From contig JAVEDE010000023.1 in the NCBI GenBank assembly GCA_030841105.1, forward strand, positions 19,252-83,251: a stretch of 64,000 nt of DNA. Direction: 5' to 3'. The position numbers were made by a program, and so were the translations under genes. Below the pieces are notes generated by a model that made no database searches, was not told where the DNA came from, and saw only the letters and a list, made by a program, of their open reading frames with translations. The stretch is from Pyrinomonadaceae bacterium. Lineage in GTDB: Bacteria; Acidobacteriota; Blastocatellia; Pyrinomonadales; Pyrinomonadaceae. Shown here piece by piece: positions 27,510-36,629 of the stretch; the stretch's first letter is position 1; the number at the start of each line of letters is the position of its first letter.

Positions 27510-30056
27510 TCAGGGTTGACGACTGCCGCCGCCAATGGGGTCGCCTTGCGGCAGGGGGAGGGGCGCGGTCTGTTTGCGCGGCGCGTCGGGGCGCGCGAGG
27601 AAGCGTTCGATGTCGTCGCGGGTGGCGCGGCGGTGCGCGCCTGTCGAGGCGTCAGCCGTCGCAGGCAGTTTGAGCCGCTCGTTCAGATCGCGGAGCGTCT
27701 CGGTGGCGGCGGCGCGCACTTGCGGCGCGGCGTCTGGGTTGGCGGCCGTGTCCATCAGGCGCGTGACGGTGAGACTCTGGACGGCGCGGGCGATTAACGC
27801 TTGATAGCCGTCGCGCGGCGACGCGTCGCCCCAGGTGCGCGCGACGAGTGCGTCGAGGATTTGTTTGAAGTCGGGGTTCAACGGGTTGAGCGCGTGGAAG
27901 TTGTTGAGGCGCGCGGCGCGGTGCGGTTCGACGAGCGGGAGGATGGCGAGGTCGGCGGCGACGGTCGCGGCGGCGATTGGGTCGAACGCGGGTTCGGCGC
28001 GGTTCTGGAAGTATTCGCCAGTGCCGCCTTCGTAGCCGAAGGCGCGCGGCGGGATGAGCGCGAGGATGCGCGGCGGGATGGCGAGCGTTTCGGGGCGGAG
28101 GGTGTCGAGCACGGCGGCGAGCGCTTGGCGTTGACGCGCGGGCGCGACGATCTCTTGCACGCGCGCCGGAGAAGTGCCCGCGGCAGCCTTGACGGCGTAG
28201 GTGTAGTACAGCCCGCCGACGGATTTGACGGCCGCCTGTAGTTGGTAGCGATGATGCAGGTAGAGCGGCAGCAGTTTCGCTTCGAGCATCGAGAGCGGCG
28301 TGCCGCGCGGGATGTTGCCGAGGCCGAACTGTTCGAGGCCGATGCGGCGCACTTCCATTTCGTGTTTGAGCATCGCAATGGGATCGTCGCCGTTGTCCCA
28401 GAGGTTCGCGAGCGGGTGCGCCGCGCCGAGCGGGCGCGCGTCTTCGTCGGAGATGAAGAGCATGCCGCGCGCCGTGCCGTCTTCGAGGATGCGTTCGAGT
28501 TCCGCCGCCTCGTTCGCGCCCGGCGGCACTTGCGCGTAGGCGTAACGGATGGCGAACTTGTCATACTCGCCGATGCCGCGCCCGTAGGCGTTCGAGAAAT
28601 CCAGCTTGCCGTTTTTGATCTCGACCAGAGGCGCGGGGTAGTCCATGACGGACGCGCGCCCGGCGTAGGTGCTGGCGGCGAAGTTGTGCGCGAGGCCGAG
28701 CGTGTGGCCGACTTCGTGCGCCGAGAGTTGGCGGATGCGCGCGATGGACATCGCGGCGGCGTCGGTCGAAGCGTCCTGCGTCAGATAGTCGTCATCGCCG
28801 CCGAACATCATGCCGAGTTCGCAAAAGGGATCAACACTACTGCCGCCGTGCCGCGAGCCGCCCGAAGTGTAGGGCGGGATCATGCCCGTGCCGAGCAGGA
28901 AGTCTTGACGCACGCGCAGGCTGCCGAGCGTGACGTTGCCTTTGATGATCTCGCCGGTGCGCGGGTCTTCGACGCTGCCGCCGTAAGACCAGCCGCGCGT
29001 CGAACGATGCACCCAGTTGATCATGTTGTAGCGCACGTCCATCGGGTCGGCGTCAGGGGGGAGTAGTTTGACCTGAAAGGCGTTACGGAAACCGGCCGCC
29101 TCGAACGCCTCGTTCCACCACGACGCGCCCTCGATGAGCGCGCTACGGATGGGTTCGGGCGCGCCCGCGTCAACGTAGTAGATGATCGGCTTGACGGGTT
29201 CGGAGACGGCGGCCGAAGGGTCTTTCTTCTGCAAGCGATGGCGATTGATCCAACGCTTCTCGATGGGTTCGTTGATAGGCGAGGCGTAGTCGTAAAACTC
29301 GACTCCGCCGACGCCGACGCGCGGGTCGAGACGACGCGGCGTGTAGTTGTTATCCGGCAAGGCGACGAGCGAATGGTGCTCGCGGACGGTGACAGCCTGC
29401 GGCACGGGGACGGTCTCGCGCACGAGGCGGCCGGGTTCGTCGCCCGTGAAAGTGAGTTGCGTTTCGACCTCCGTGTTCTGCGGAAAGTTTTTCGTGCGCG
29501 CGAGGTAGAAACTGCTCCGCGACTCGTCCAACTGAAAGCGCCCCTGATTGGCGCGGCGCAGAGTTTCGATGACGCCGTGCGCGTCGCGCATGAAGAAGGC
29601 GGTCGCGTCCACCAGCACGCGCGCGTCGTCGCTCGCTTCGACTTTGAAGCCCCACAGCACCGAGCGCGCGAACGACTCTTCGACGGCACGACGCTCCTGC
29701 GCGTCGTTCGTGATGGCGCGGTAGCGATAGTTCGGCCGGACAAGCAAGACCTTCTGGCCGGTGCGCTCGAAGAAGACGACGTTGGTGCTGCCGAGTTGGC
29801 CGCGGTCGAGGCCGATCGGGTTCGAGCCGACGCCCGTCGGCAGCGACACCTGATAGAGAAACTCCGCGTTGAAGCGTTCGATCTCCATCAGCAGCTTGCC
29901 GTTCTCCGCGTCCCAGTAGAGCGGCACGTAGCCGTCGAGTTTCTGCAAGCCCTTCACGCGCGTGCGGATGCTCCGGTCTTTCTCCTGCGCCCCTACGACG
30001 GCGGGCGCGAAGACGAAGAGGATGACTGCGACGAGCGCGAGTAGTGAACGTTTCAT
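27510..30056 (-). CDS. exported zinc metalloprotease (DUF5117/DUF5118-type)
   Basis: 848 residues. Signal peptide at 1-22 (ending VVGAQ). A long N-terminal region carries [20 protein letters not shown] and a domain resembling DUF5117/DUF5118. The zinc site [11 protein letters not shown] has H447, E448, H451 and H457 in the HExxHxxGxxH (metzincin-like) pattern, with downstream MDYPAP consistent with a Met-turn. A helical C-terminal domain follows. It would act in the periplasm or outside. The gene runs opposite to its neighbours and lies between moxR and the DUF58 gene, with GAGGT just upstream of the ATG. The terminator at 27368-27409 is shared with moxR. Confidence 0.88.
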   Translation of the reverse strand: MKRSLLALVAVILFVFAPAVVGAQEKDRSIRTRVKGLQKLDGYVPLYWDAENGKLLMEIERFNAEFLYQVSLPTGVGSNPIGLDRGQLGSTNVVFFERTGQKVLLVRPNYRYRAITNDAQERRAVEESFARSVLWGFKVEASDDARVLVDATAFFMRDAHGVIETLRRANQGRFQLDESRSSFYLARTKNFPQNTEVETQLTFTGDEPGRLVRETVPVPQAVTVREHHSLVALPDNNYTPRRLDPRVGVGGVEFYDYASPINEPIEKRWINRHRLQKKDPSAAVSEPVKPIIYYVDAGAPEPIRSALIEGASWWNEAFEAAGFRNAFQVKLLPPDADPMDVRYNMINWVHRSTRGWSYGGSVEDPRTGEIIKGNVTLGSLRVRQDFLLGTGMIPPYTSGGSRHGGSSVDPFCELGMMFGGDDDYLTQDASTDAAAMSIARIRQLSAHEVGHTLGLAHNFAASTYAGRASVMDYPAPLVEIKNGKLDFSNAYGRGIGEYDKFAIRYAYAQVPPGANEAAELERILEDGTARGMLFISDEDARPLGAAHPLANLWDNGDDPIAMLKHEMEVRRIGLEQFGLGNIPRGTPLSMLEAKLLPLYLHHRYQLQAAVKSVGGLYYTYAVKAAAGTSPARVQEIVAPARQRQALAAVLDTLRPETLAIPPRILALIPPRAFGYEGGTGEYFQNRAEPAFDPIAAATVAADLAILPLVEPHRAARLNNFHALNPLNPDFKQILDALVARTWGDASPRDGYQALIARAVQSLTVTRLMDTAANPDAAPQVRAAATETLRDLNERLKLPATADASTGAHRRATRDDIERFLARPDAPRKQTAPLPLPQGDPIGGGSRQP

Positions 30057-30242
30057 ATTTAACCTCGGATGAATTTGTGAGGCGCGAGCACCGCACTAAG
30101 GATGTAGCCTGTGGCCGTCATTGTAGCCGCGTTAGTGAATGCGCGCCAGAACTTTTCCGCTCCGGCAAACTTTCATCACGACAAACACTCCATCGCTATT
30201 TAATGAGACTTAAATTTGCTTACTGACGGGGCGGCCGTTAGT

Positions 30243-31619
30243 ATGCGAGAGTTCCAACGAGCACTCTTGGCAGTTGCCCACACGAAACAGACGCAGATGC
30301 GCTTCGTCTTCTCAAAACTCTTTTACGTGCTGCTCGCGCTCGGCTTCGTGCCGCTGTCGCTGGCGTGGTCGTGGCCGAACTTGCGCTGGTACGTCGCGGG
30401 TTACGACGCTGCGCTCTTGCTCCTCGCCTTCGTGGACGCGCGCTTGAGCCGCGCGCTGCCCGCGGGCGTCGAGATCACGCGCGAACTCGCCGGGCGTTTT
30501 CATATCGGCGCGGAGACGGAGGTGCGCGTCCGCGTCTCGAACCACACGCCGCGCGCGTTGAGCTTGCGCGTCAAGGACGAACACCCGCCGGAGTTGCGCC
30601 TGTCGTCGCCGCGCGAGGCGTCGCTCAAGGTGGAGGCGTTGACGACCGCCGCGCTCGTTTACGGACTGACGCCGCCGCGACGCGGGCGTTACGAGTTCGG
30701 CCGCGTGGCCGTGCGGTATCTCTCGCGCCTGCGTCTGGTGTGGTGCGCGGCGCGCGCGGGCGAGACGGAGTGGATCAAGGTCTATCCGAATTTGCGGCGG
30801 GCGCGCGAGGCGGAGTTGAAGGCGTTAGGGGCGCGTTCGCTCGTCGCGGCGCACAGGCGTTCGGCGTGGCGCGGCGAGGGGCGCGATTTCGAGTCGCTGC
30901 GCGAATACGTGCCGGGCGATGAGTTGCGCCACGTCAGTTGGAGCGCGACGGCGCGGCGCGGGAAGTTGACGACGCGCCAGTACCAGATCGAACGCGACCA
31001 GACGATCCTCATCGCGCTCGACGCCGGGCGACTGATGACGGCGCGCATCGAAGACGAGTCGAAGTTTGACTCGGCCATCCACGCCGCGCTCGCCCTGATG
31101 AGCGCGGCGGCGCGCGGCGGGGACAACGCGGGGCTGGCCGTCTTCGGCCGACGCGTCGGCGCGTACATCCCGCCCGCGCGCGGGCACGAGCAGATGGACG
31201 CGGTGCTCGAAGCCCTCCACGGCATCGAGCCGGAGATGATCGAGCCTTCCTACACACGCGCCTTCGAGTACATCGCCGCCAACTGTCGCCGCCGCGCGCT
31301 CGTCGTCATCCTCACAGATTTAGTTGACGAGGAAGGCTCGCGCGAACTGCTCGCATCGCTCAAACTTTTGCGCCCGCGACACCTCCCCCTCGTCGCCACC
31401 ATCGGCGACCGCGACCTCTCGGCGGCCGTGCGCGACACGCCGGAGACGGTGCGCGACCTCTTCACCCAATCAGTAGCCGAAGAGATCATGTTCCAACGCG
31501 AAGCCGCGCTCCGCATGGTCGAACGCCTCGGCGGCCTCGCCTTAGACGTGACCGCCGCCACGCTCGCGCCCGCGCTTCTGGAAACTTACATCCGCGTCAA
31601 AGAGCGCGGCTTGTTATAG
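30243..31619 (+). CDS. DUF58 domain protein
   Basis: 458 residues from the ATG at 30243. An ATG at 30297 (MRFVFSKLFYVLLALG) gives the more family-like N-terminus and is also possible. Two membrane helices near the N-terminus are followed by a beta-sandwich and the DUF58 segment EGRDFESLREYVPGDELRHV, ending in a von Willebrand factor A-like region (QTILIALDAGRLM, RALVVILTDLVDEEG). DUF58 proteins pair with MoxR ATPases. The separation from moxR by an inverted gene is unusual. The 3' end overlaps the converging SpoIIM-like gene by 23 bp. Confidence 0.9.
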   Translation: MREFQRALLAVAHTKQTQMRFVFSKLFYVLLALGFVPLSLAWSWPNLRWYVAGYDAALLLLAFVDARLSRALPAGVEITRELAGRFHIGAETEVRVRVSNHTPRALSLRVKDEHPPELRLSSPREASLKVEALTTAALVYGLTPPRRGRYEFGRVAVRYLSRLRLVWCAARAGETEWIKVYPNLRRAREAELKALGARSLVAAHRRSAWRGEGRDFESLREYVPGDELRHVSWSATARRGKLTTRQYQIERDQTILIALDAGRLMTARIEDESKFDSAIHAALALMSAAARGGDNAGLAVFGRRVGAYIPPARGHEQMDAVLEALHGIEPEMIEPSYTRAFEYIAANCRRRALVVILTDLVDEEGSRELLASLKLLRPRHLPLVATIGDRDLSAAVRDTPETVRDLFTQSVAEEIMFQREAALRMVERLGGLALDVTAATLAPALLETYIRVKERGLL

Positions 31620-32592
31620 TCGAATCTTCCTGAGTTTCTTCACGCCCCGCGAGTAGAAGGTAAGTGTAGAGCGCGAGGCCGGTGGCGGCGGCGACGCCAT
31701 ACTTGAAGGCGGGCGAGATGCGGGCGGGCGAGATGAAGCCTTCGATGATGCCTGCGAGGACGAGGAGGGGGATGCAGCCGACGATGAGTTGGATCGCTTC
31801 GCGGCCGCGCAGGCGCAGCGCGTCGAAGCGCGAGAGGTCGCCGGGGAGGAGCATCGCAGTGCCGACGAGCAGTCCCGCGCCGCCCGCGATGAAGATGCAG
31901 GTCAGTTCGATGACGCCGTGCCCGGCCATGAAGGCGACGAGTTCGTGGCCGAACCCGGCGCGGTAGGTGAGCGCGACGACCGCGCCGACGCTCGCGCCGT
32001 TCATCGCCATGATGTAGAGCGTGCCGACACCTGCGAGCGCGCCGAAGGCGAAGGCGTAGAACATCACCTGAATGTTGTTCGTCATGATGGCCGCGCCGCC
32101 CACCTGATTGGCCTCGTTCAAAGTCTCCCACCAGCGCACGCGCGCGTCCGTGTTTTGCGCGCGCCACGCGGGGTCGAGTCCGGCGAGATCGGAGAACTCT
32201 GCGTCGCGCCACGTCCCCAAAAATCCGGCGAGGAAGAAGGCCGCGAAGAAGGCGAAGGCGAGTGCCGTGTGTCGCCACGTGCGGCGGAAGGTCTGCGGGA
32301 AGTCGCGTGTGAAAAAGCGGCGCACGCGCTGTCCGCCCTCCAGAGCCTCGGCGCGGTAGATGCGGCCGTGCGCGCGGATGACGAGGCTGTTGAGATAGTT
32401 GACGAGACGCGGGTCGCGCGATTCGGCGCGCGCAATCGCCAGATCGGACGACGTGCGACGATAGATGCGGCCGAGTTCGCGCACCTCCTCGCGGTGCAGA
32501 CGCCGCAAAGACATCCGATCCAGCAGCACCAGCAAATCTTCCAGACGTTGCCACGCGCCCTTGCGCTCGTTGATAAAACGGTTCGAGGACAT
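31597..32592 (-). CDS. stage II sporulation protein M-like membrane protein
   Basis: 331 residues from ATG 32592. The soluble N-terminus is NERKGAWQRLEDLLVLLDRM, followed by EVRELGRIYRRTSSDLAIA. The rest has four to five membrane helices (ALAFAFFAAFFLAGFLGT and several in the C-terminal half). This is the SpoIIM-family fold that often accompanies MoxR/DUF58 clusters. It converges on and overlaps the DUF58 gene by 23 bp. The translation start region is tandemly duplicated in the DNA, giving an upstream four-codon ORF. Membrane function unknown. Confidence 0.85.
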   Translation of the reverse strand: MSSNRFINERKGAWQRLEDLLVLLDRMSLRRLHREEVRELGRIYRRTSSDLAIARAESRDPRLVNYLNSLVIRAHGRIYRAEALEGGQRVRRFFTRDFPQTFRRTWRHTALAFAFFAAFFLAGFLGTWRDAEFSDLAGLDPAWRAQNTDARVRWWETLNEANQVGGAAIMTNNIQVMFYAFAFGALAGVGTLYIMAMNGASVGAVVALTYRAGFGHELVAFMAGHGVIELTCIFIAGGAGLLVGTAMLLPGDLSRFDALRLRGREAIQLIVGCIPLLVLAGIIEGFISPARISPAFKYGVAAATGLALYTYLLLAGREETQEDSTITSRAL

Positions 32593-32650
32593 AAACAGAG
32601 AAGCCAACCGTCAGTTTGAGGACATAAACAGAGAGGTCTAAAGTCAGTTT
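32585..32650 (-). repeat. 33-bp direct repeat spanning the start of the SpoIIM-like gene
   Basis: The two copies, 32585-32617 and 32618-32650, share GAGGACATAAACAGAGA and GTCAGTTT. On the minus strand each contains ATGTCCTC. The upstream copy reads Met-Ser-Ser-Asn-stop, and the downstream copy is the gene start. Confidence 0.8.
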
Positions 32651-32720
32651 GTCGAACGGCCGGAATCCGGCGTCCGAGCATTCTAGCATCCGACATATAA
32701 CATCCGTCTCGCTGTCTAGA

Positions 32721-33332
32721 TCAAGGAGTGGCGACGGTGCGCCCGCCGAAAAAATCGGCGGCGGCTTTGAGCATCCGGCGGATGCGCCGCCACACCTTCG
32801 GCAGTATCCAGACGAGCAGCAAGAGAAAGAGGAGGATGACCGCGAGGATGGCGAGCGGGCTGAACACCGCGAGTGCCACCGCGCCGACCGCGACGACATC
32901 TTCCACAACGGAGAGCGTCCAGTTCGACAACGGTTCGGGACTCAGGTTAGCCCCGACGCGCAGCGTTGATTTCGTCCCGTGGGTCGAGAGCGCGAGTCCG
33001 CCTCCCAACAGCAACGCGACGATCTGGACTGAAGGGTTGATGTCGGCGGTCGCCGCCGCTGCGATGACCGCCCCGGCGGGGACGCGTATGAACGTGTGCA
33101 CCGCGTCCCAAACTGTGTCCACGTATGGAATCTTGTCGGCGAAGAACTCGACGGCGTAGAGAAAGAGCGCGAGGCCGATGATGAGCCAGTTGTCCAAGAC
33201 GTGGAGGCCGCCGGGGAGGTGTGCGAGCTTGTAGTGTTGTAGTAAGCCGAGCGCGGCCACGGTGGCGTAGAGGTTGATGCCGGAAGTCCATGCCGTACCC
33301 ATTGCCAGCGCGAGTATCTGGATCGTGTTCAT
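32721..33332 (-). CDS. DUF4126 family membrane protein
   Basis: 203 residues with five to six hydrophobic segments, including IQILALAMGTAWTSGINLYA at the N-terminus and a basic cytosolic C-terminus (VWRRIRRMLKAAADFFGGR). The central segment VEFFADKIPYVDTVWDAVHTFIR is the hallmark of DUF4126. Function unknown. It is codirectional with the SpoIIM-like gene downstream, about 130 bp away, and divergent from the zinc metallopeptidase. Confidence 0.9.
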   Translation of the reverse strand: MNTIQILALAMGTAWTSGINLYATVAALGLLQHYKLAHLPGGLHVLDNWLIIGLALFLYAVEFFADKIPYVDTVWDAVHTFIRVPAGAVIAAAATADINPSVQIVALLLGGGLALSTHGTKSTLRVGANLSPEPLSNWTLSVVEDVVAVGAVALAVFSPLAILAVILLFLLLLVWILPKVWRRIRRMLKAAADFFGGRTVATP

Positions 33333-33567
33333 CGTCCGTTTAAGTCCTCCCTCCGCCGCACCTTTGATGCGGAAAAGATTCTAACAGGTATGCGGCTTCT
33401 ATCAGGTAAAAGCCGAACCGCTTCGCATGTCGAGCGTCGCAAAGCGTCGTCCGTAGTCTGCTCGTCGCGGGCGGCGCGAGCAAATTAAATCGCGCGGGTG
33501 GGCGGCGGGCAGTTATAATCGAAAACACATTCACAGAATCCGTGGGACAGGGGAGGGCGCTTCAAAT

Positions 33568-34416
33568 ATGCGTTGGAGAGACAGGCGACAGAGCACGAAC
33601 GTGGAGGATCGGCGGGGCATGTCGCGCGGCGGGATGGCCGTCGGCGGCGGACTCGGCACAATTGTCTTGGTGGTGCTCGCGCTCTTGTTCGGCGCAGACC
33701 CGCGCGAGTTGCTCGATCAAAGTCAGGGCGACCCCGGACAGGGCACACAGACCGCGCGACAGGTCAACCCGCAGGAGGACGAACTCAAGCAGTTCTCGTC
33801 GGTCGTGCTGGCCGAGACGGAAGACGTGTGGAACGCGCTCTTTCAACAGGCGGGCAAACGTTACCGCGAGCCGACGCTCTCGCTCTTCACAGAGCAGACG
33901 CGCTCGGCCTGCGGCGTGGCGGGCGCGAGCGTCGGCCCTTTCTATTGTTCGGGCGACGAGAAGGTCTACGTCGATCTCTCCTTCTACCGCGACATGAAGA
34001 CCAAACTCGGCGCGCCCGGCGACTTCGCGCAGGCTTACGTCATCGCGCACGAGGTCGGCCATCACGTCCAGCATTTGCTCGGCACGATGGAGCAGGTGGA
34101 CGGTTGGCAGCGGCGCGCGGGCGAGGCCGAGTCGAACCAACTCTCCGTCAGATTGGAGCTACAGGCCGACTTCTACGCGGGCGTCTGGGCGCACTACGCG
34201 GCGCGGCGCGGCATCATCGAACCGGGCGACATCGAGGAAGCACTCGGCGCGGCGAGCGCCGTGGGCGACGACCGTCTGCAACGTCGCGGGCAGGGCTACG
34301 TCGTCCCCGATTCGTTCACGCACGGCAGTTCCGAGCAGCGCGTCCGCTGGTTCAAAAAAGGTTATGAGACCGGCGACATCCGGCAGGGCGACACCTTCAA
34401 CGCGAGGAATCTCTAA
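33568..34416 (+). CDS. neutral zinc metallopeptidase (YpfJ-type)
   Basis: 282 residues; one N-terminal membrane helix (about 25-43, GGGLGTIVLVVLALLFG). The metal motif is HEVGHH with H161, E162 and H165. The family pattern continues with LRLELQADFYAGVWAHYA, where a conserved Glu supplies the third ligand. This is the YpfJ/KPN_00602 family of membrane-anchored neutral metallopeptidases; natural substrates are unknown. TATAAT at 33514-33519 may be its -10 box, without a good -35. It ends 59 bp before ftcD. Confidence 0.88.
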   Translation: MRWRDRRQSTNVEDRRGMSRGGMAVGGGLGTIVLVVLALLFGADPRELLDQSQGDPGQGTQTARQVNPQEDELKQFSSVVLAETEDVWNALFQQAGKRYREPTLSLFTEQTRSACGVAGASVGPFYCSGDEKVYVDLSFYRDMKTKLGAPGDFAQAYVIAHEVGHHVQHLLGTMEQVDGWQRRAGEAESNQLSVRLELQADFYAGVWAHYAARRGIIEPGDIEEALGAASAVGDDRLQRRGQGYVVPDSFTHGSSEQRVRWFKKGYETGDIRQGDTFNARNL

Positions 34417-34475
34417 AGCCGTCGCCGCTGTTCAGCCCTGAAGGCCGCGTAGGATTTCTTGATAAGGAGAGATGG

Positions 34476-36233
34476 TTGGAACGCATCGTCGAGTGTGTGC
34501 CGAACTTTAGCGAGGGGCGCAGGCCGGAGGTCGTCGCGCGTCTGGTCGAGGCCGTCGAGTCGGTCGAGGGCACATTAGTTCTCGACACGCACGTTGACCC
34601 GGATCACAACCGCTCGGTCATCACGTTCGTCGGCGGCGTGGAGTCAATCGTCGAGGCGGCGGTGCGCATGGCGGCGCGCGCGGCGGAGTTGATTGACTTG
34701 CGAAAGCACGCGGGCGTCCACCCGCGCGTCGGCGCGCTCGACGTGTTGCCGTTCGTGCCGGTGCGCGGCGTGACTTTAGAAGAGTGCATCCGTCTGGCGC
34801 ATGAGGCGGGCGCACGCATCGCGCGCGAGGTGGGCGTGCCCGTCTATTTTTACGAGAGCGCGGCGCGGCGTCCCGACCGCGTGAATCTGGAAGACGTGCG
34901 ACGCGGCGGCTTCGAGTTGCTGCGCGAAGAGATCGAGACGAACCCGGAGCGCGCCCCCGACGAAGGCGCGCCGCGCATCCACGAGACGGCGGGCGCATGT
35001 GTCGTCGGCGCGCGTTCGCTCCTCGTCGCTTACAACGTCAATCTCGACACGACGGACGTCACGGTCGCGCGGCGTGTGGCGCGCGCCGTGCGCGGTCGCG
35101 ACGGTGGCTTGCGATACCTCAAGGCACTCGGCTTCGAGTTGCACGAGCGCGGCCTGACGCAAGTTTCGATGAACCTCGTGCGCTTTGAGAAGACCGAACT
35201 GCACCACGCGTTCGAGGCCGTCAGGCGCGAGGCCGCGCGCTACGGCGTGCGCGTGGTGGGCAGCGAGATCGTCGGCCTTATCCCGCAGGCCGCGCTCGAC
35301 CGCGCCGCAGACTATTTTCTACAGATCGAAAACTTCTCGCCCGACCTCATACTCGAAAACCGCATCGCCTCCGCCCTCGCGAAAAGGCGCGCGGCCGACG
35401 TGCAAGGCGTGTACGCGGCGGGCACGAACGCGACGCAAAGCATAGACGCGACGTATACGGACGCGACGCGCGGCGACGACAACACCGCAGGTTGGAGCGC
35501 GGACGTGGAAGCCGGGGCGATTGTGCGTCGCGGGGTCGTGCCTGAGCGCGCGAGCGTCGGCGGTTCGGACGGGCGTGCGAGTGTCAGTGGAAGTGTCGGC
35601 GTTTCGGATGGACGCACGCACGTCATAGTTGATGCTTCGACGCAATCCGCGCCCGAAGAGATCACGGGCGGCGGCGCGGCGGCGGCGCACGCGGCTTCGC
35701 TCGCCGCCGCGCTCGGCGAGATGGTCGCGCACCTCGTCGAGCGCAAGGGCAAGCAGGAGGACTCGGAGCGCGAGGCGCGCGACGCGTTGCAGGCGCTCGG
35801 CGATCTGCGCGCCCGTCTGAACGACGCGGCTGATGAAGACGGCGCGAGTTTCGCGGGCGTGCTCGGCGCGCGGCGGATGCCGGGGCGCACAGACGAGGAG
35901 CGGCGCGCGCGCGCAAACGCCGTCGAAGAGGCTTTGAAGGGCGCGGCGGCCGTGCCGCTCGAAGTGGCGAGCCTCGCCGTGCAGGTGGGCGAGTTATTGG
36001 AGACTCTGGCCGAACTCGGCGAACCGGCGTGGCTCTCTGACTCGGCGACGGGCGCGCAACTCGCGCTCGCCGCCACCGTCGCCGCGCGTTACAACGTGCT
36101 CGTCAACGCGGCCGAGATCGAGGACGAAGAGTTCGTCGGCGAACACCTCTCGCGCGCCGACGATCTGCTCGAACGCGCACGCGAGATCGCGGCGCGCGTG
36201 GAAGCGTCTTTGATGGAGTCAATCGGAAGATAA
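34476..36233 (+). CDS. ftcD: bifunctional glutamate formimidoyltransferase/cyclodeaminase
   Basis: 585 residues. The N-terminal ~305 residues are the formimidoyltransferase (VECVPNFSEGRRPEVV, then DTHVDPDHNRSV and KHAGVHPRVGALDVLPFVPV); H82 aligns with the catalytic His of mammalian FTCD. The C-terminal ~200 residues are the cyclodeaminase (GGGAAAAHAASLAAALGEM). The enzyme moves the formimino group of formiminoglutamate to tetrahydrofolate and cyclises it in histidine degradation. Between the domains is a ~75-residue low-complexity linker, longer than usual. The TTG start at 34476 has AAGGAGA 7 nt upstream. No other hut gene is in the window. Confidence 0.9.
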   Translation: MERIVECVPNFSEGRRPEVVARLVEAVESVEGTLVLDTHVDPDHNRSVITFVGGVESIVEAAVRMAARAAELIDLRKHAGVHPRVGALDVLPFVPVRGVTLEECIRLAHEAGARIAREVGVPVYFYESAARRPDRVNLEDVRRGGFELLREEIETNPERAPDEGAPRIHETAGACVVGARSLLVAYNVNLDTTDVTVARRVARAVRGRDGGLRYLKALGFELHERGLTQVSMNLVRFEKTELHHAFEAVRREAARYGVRVVGSEIVGLIPQAALDRAADYFLQIENFSPDLILENRIASALAKRRAADVQGVYAAGTNATQSIDATYTDATRGDDNTAGWSADVEAGAIVRRGVVPERASVGGSDGRASVSGSVGVSDGRTHVIVDASTQSAPEEITGGGAAAAHAASLAAALGEMVAHLVERKGKQEDSEREARDALQALGDLRARLNDAADEDGASFAGVLGARRMPGRTDEERRARANAVEEALKGAAAVPLEVASLAVQVGELLETLAELGEPAWLSDSATGAQLALAATVAARYNVLVNAAEIEDEEFVGEHLSRADDLLERAREIAARVEASLMESIGR

Positions 36234-36293
36234 CCGTGGAACGTAACGGCGTAAGACAACGGCGGATGACGGCTAGAGGAGGCGACGGCAGCT

Positions 36294-36596
36294 ATGGAGA
36301 ATGAACGTCGAGAAGACCGGCGCGCGAGCGTTTCCATCGAGGCGTGGTGGGAAGGGCTGTCGGGGCGGCATCAGGCGCGCGTCTCGGATTTGAGCATGGG
36401 CGGCTGCTTCATAGACTCGCTCGGCAAAGCGGAGGTCGGCGAACTGATCGTCTTCGCCGTCAAACAACCCGACGGCCGTTGGCTGCAACTGCGCGGGCAG
36501 GTCGCCTCGGTTGACGAACACGTCGGCTTCAGCCTCGCCTTCACCTACCTCACCGAAGACGAACAACAGGCGCTTGCCCCGCTCGTCAAACTATAA
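36294..36596 (+). CDS. PilZ domain protein
   Basis: 100 residues, almost entirely one PilZ domain. The c-di-GMP-binding signatures are visible: ERREDRR (RxxxR) near the N-terminus and DLSMGGCFID (the D/N-x-S-x-x-G motif). It probably binds c-di-GMP in the cytosol and relays it to motility, secretion or polysaccharide machinery; no partner gene is adjacent. It is encoded 60 bp after ftcD, converging with the nuclease-like gene. Confidence 0.9.
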   Translation: MENERREDRRASVSIEAWWEGLSGRHQARVSDLSMGGCFIDSLGKAEVGELIVFAVKQPDGRWLQLRGQVASVDEHVGFSLAFTYLTEDEQQALAPLVKL

Positions 36597-36629
36597 GACT
36601 CTCAAGCGGCGATCGCCGTCGTGCGGCGG

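Noticed and set aside
32649..33159. Plus-strand frames overlapping the DUF4126 gene
   Set aside because: Shadow frames; the minus-strand membrane protein has the family pattern.
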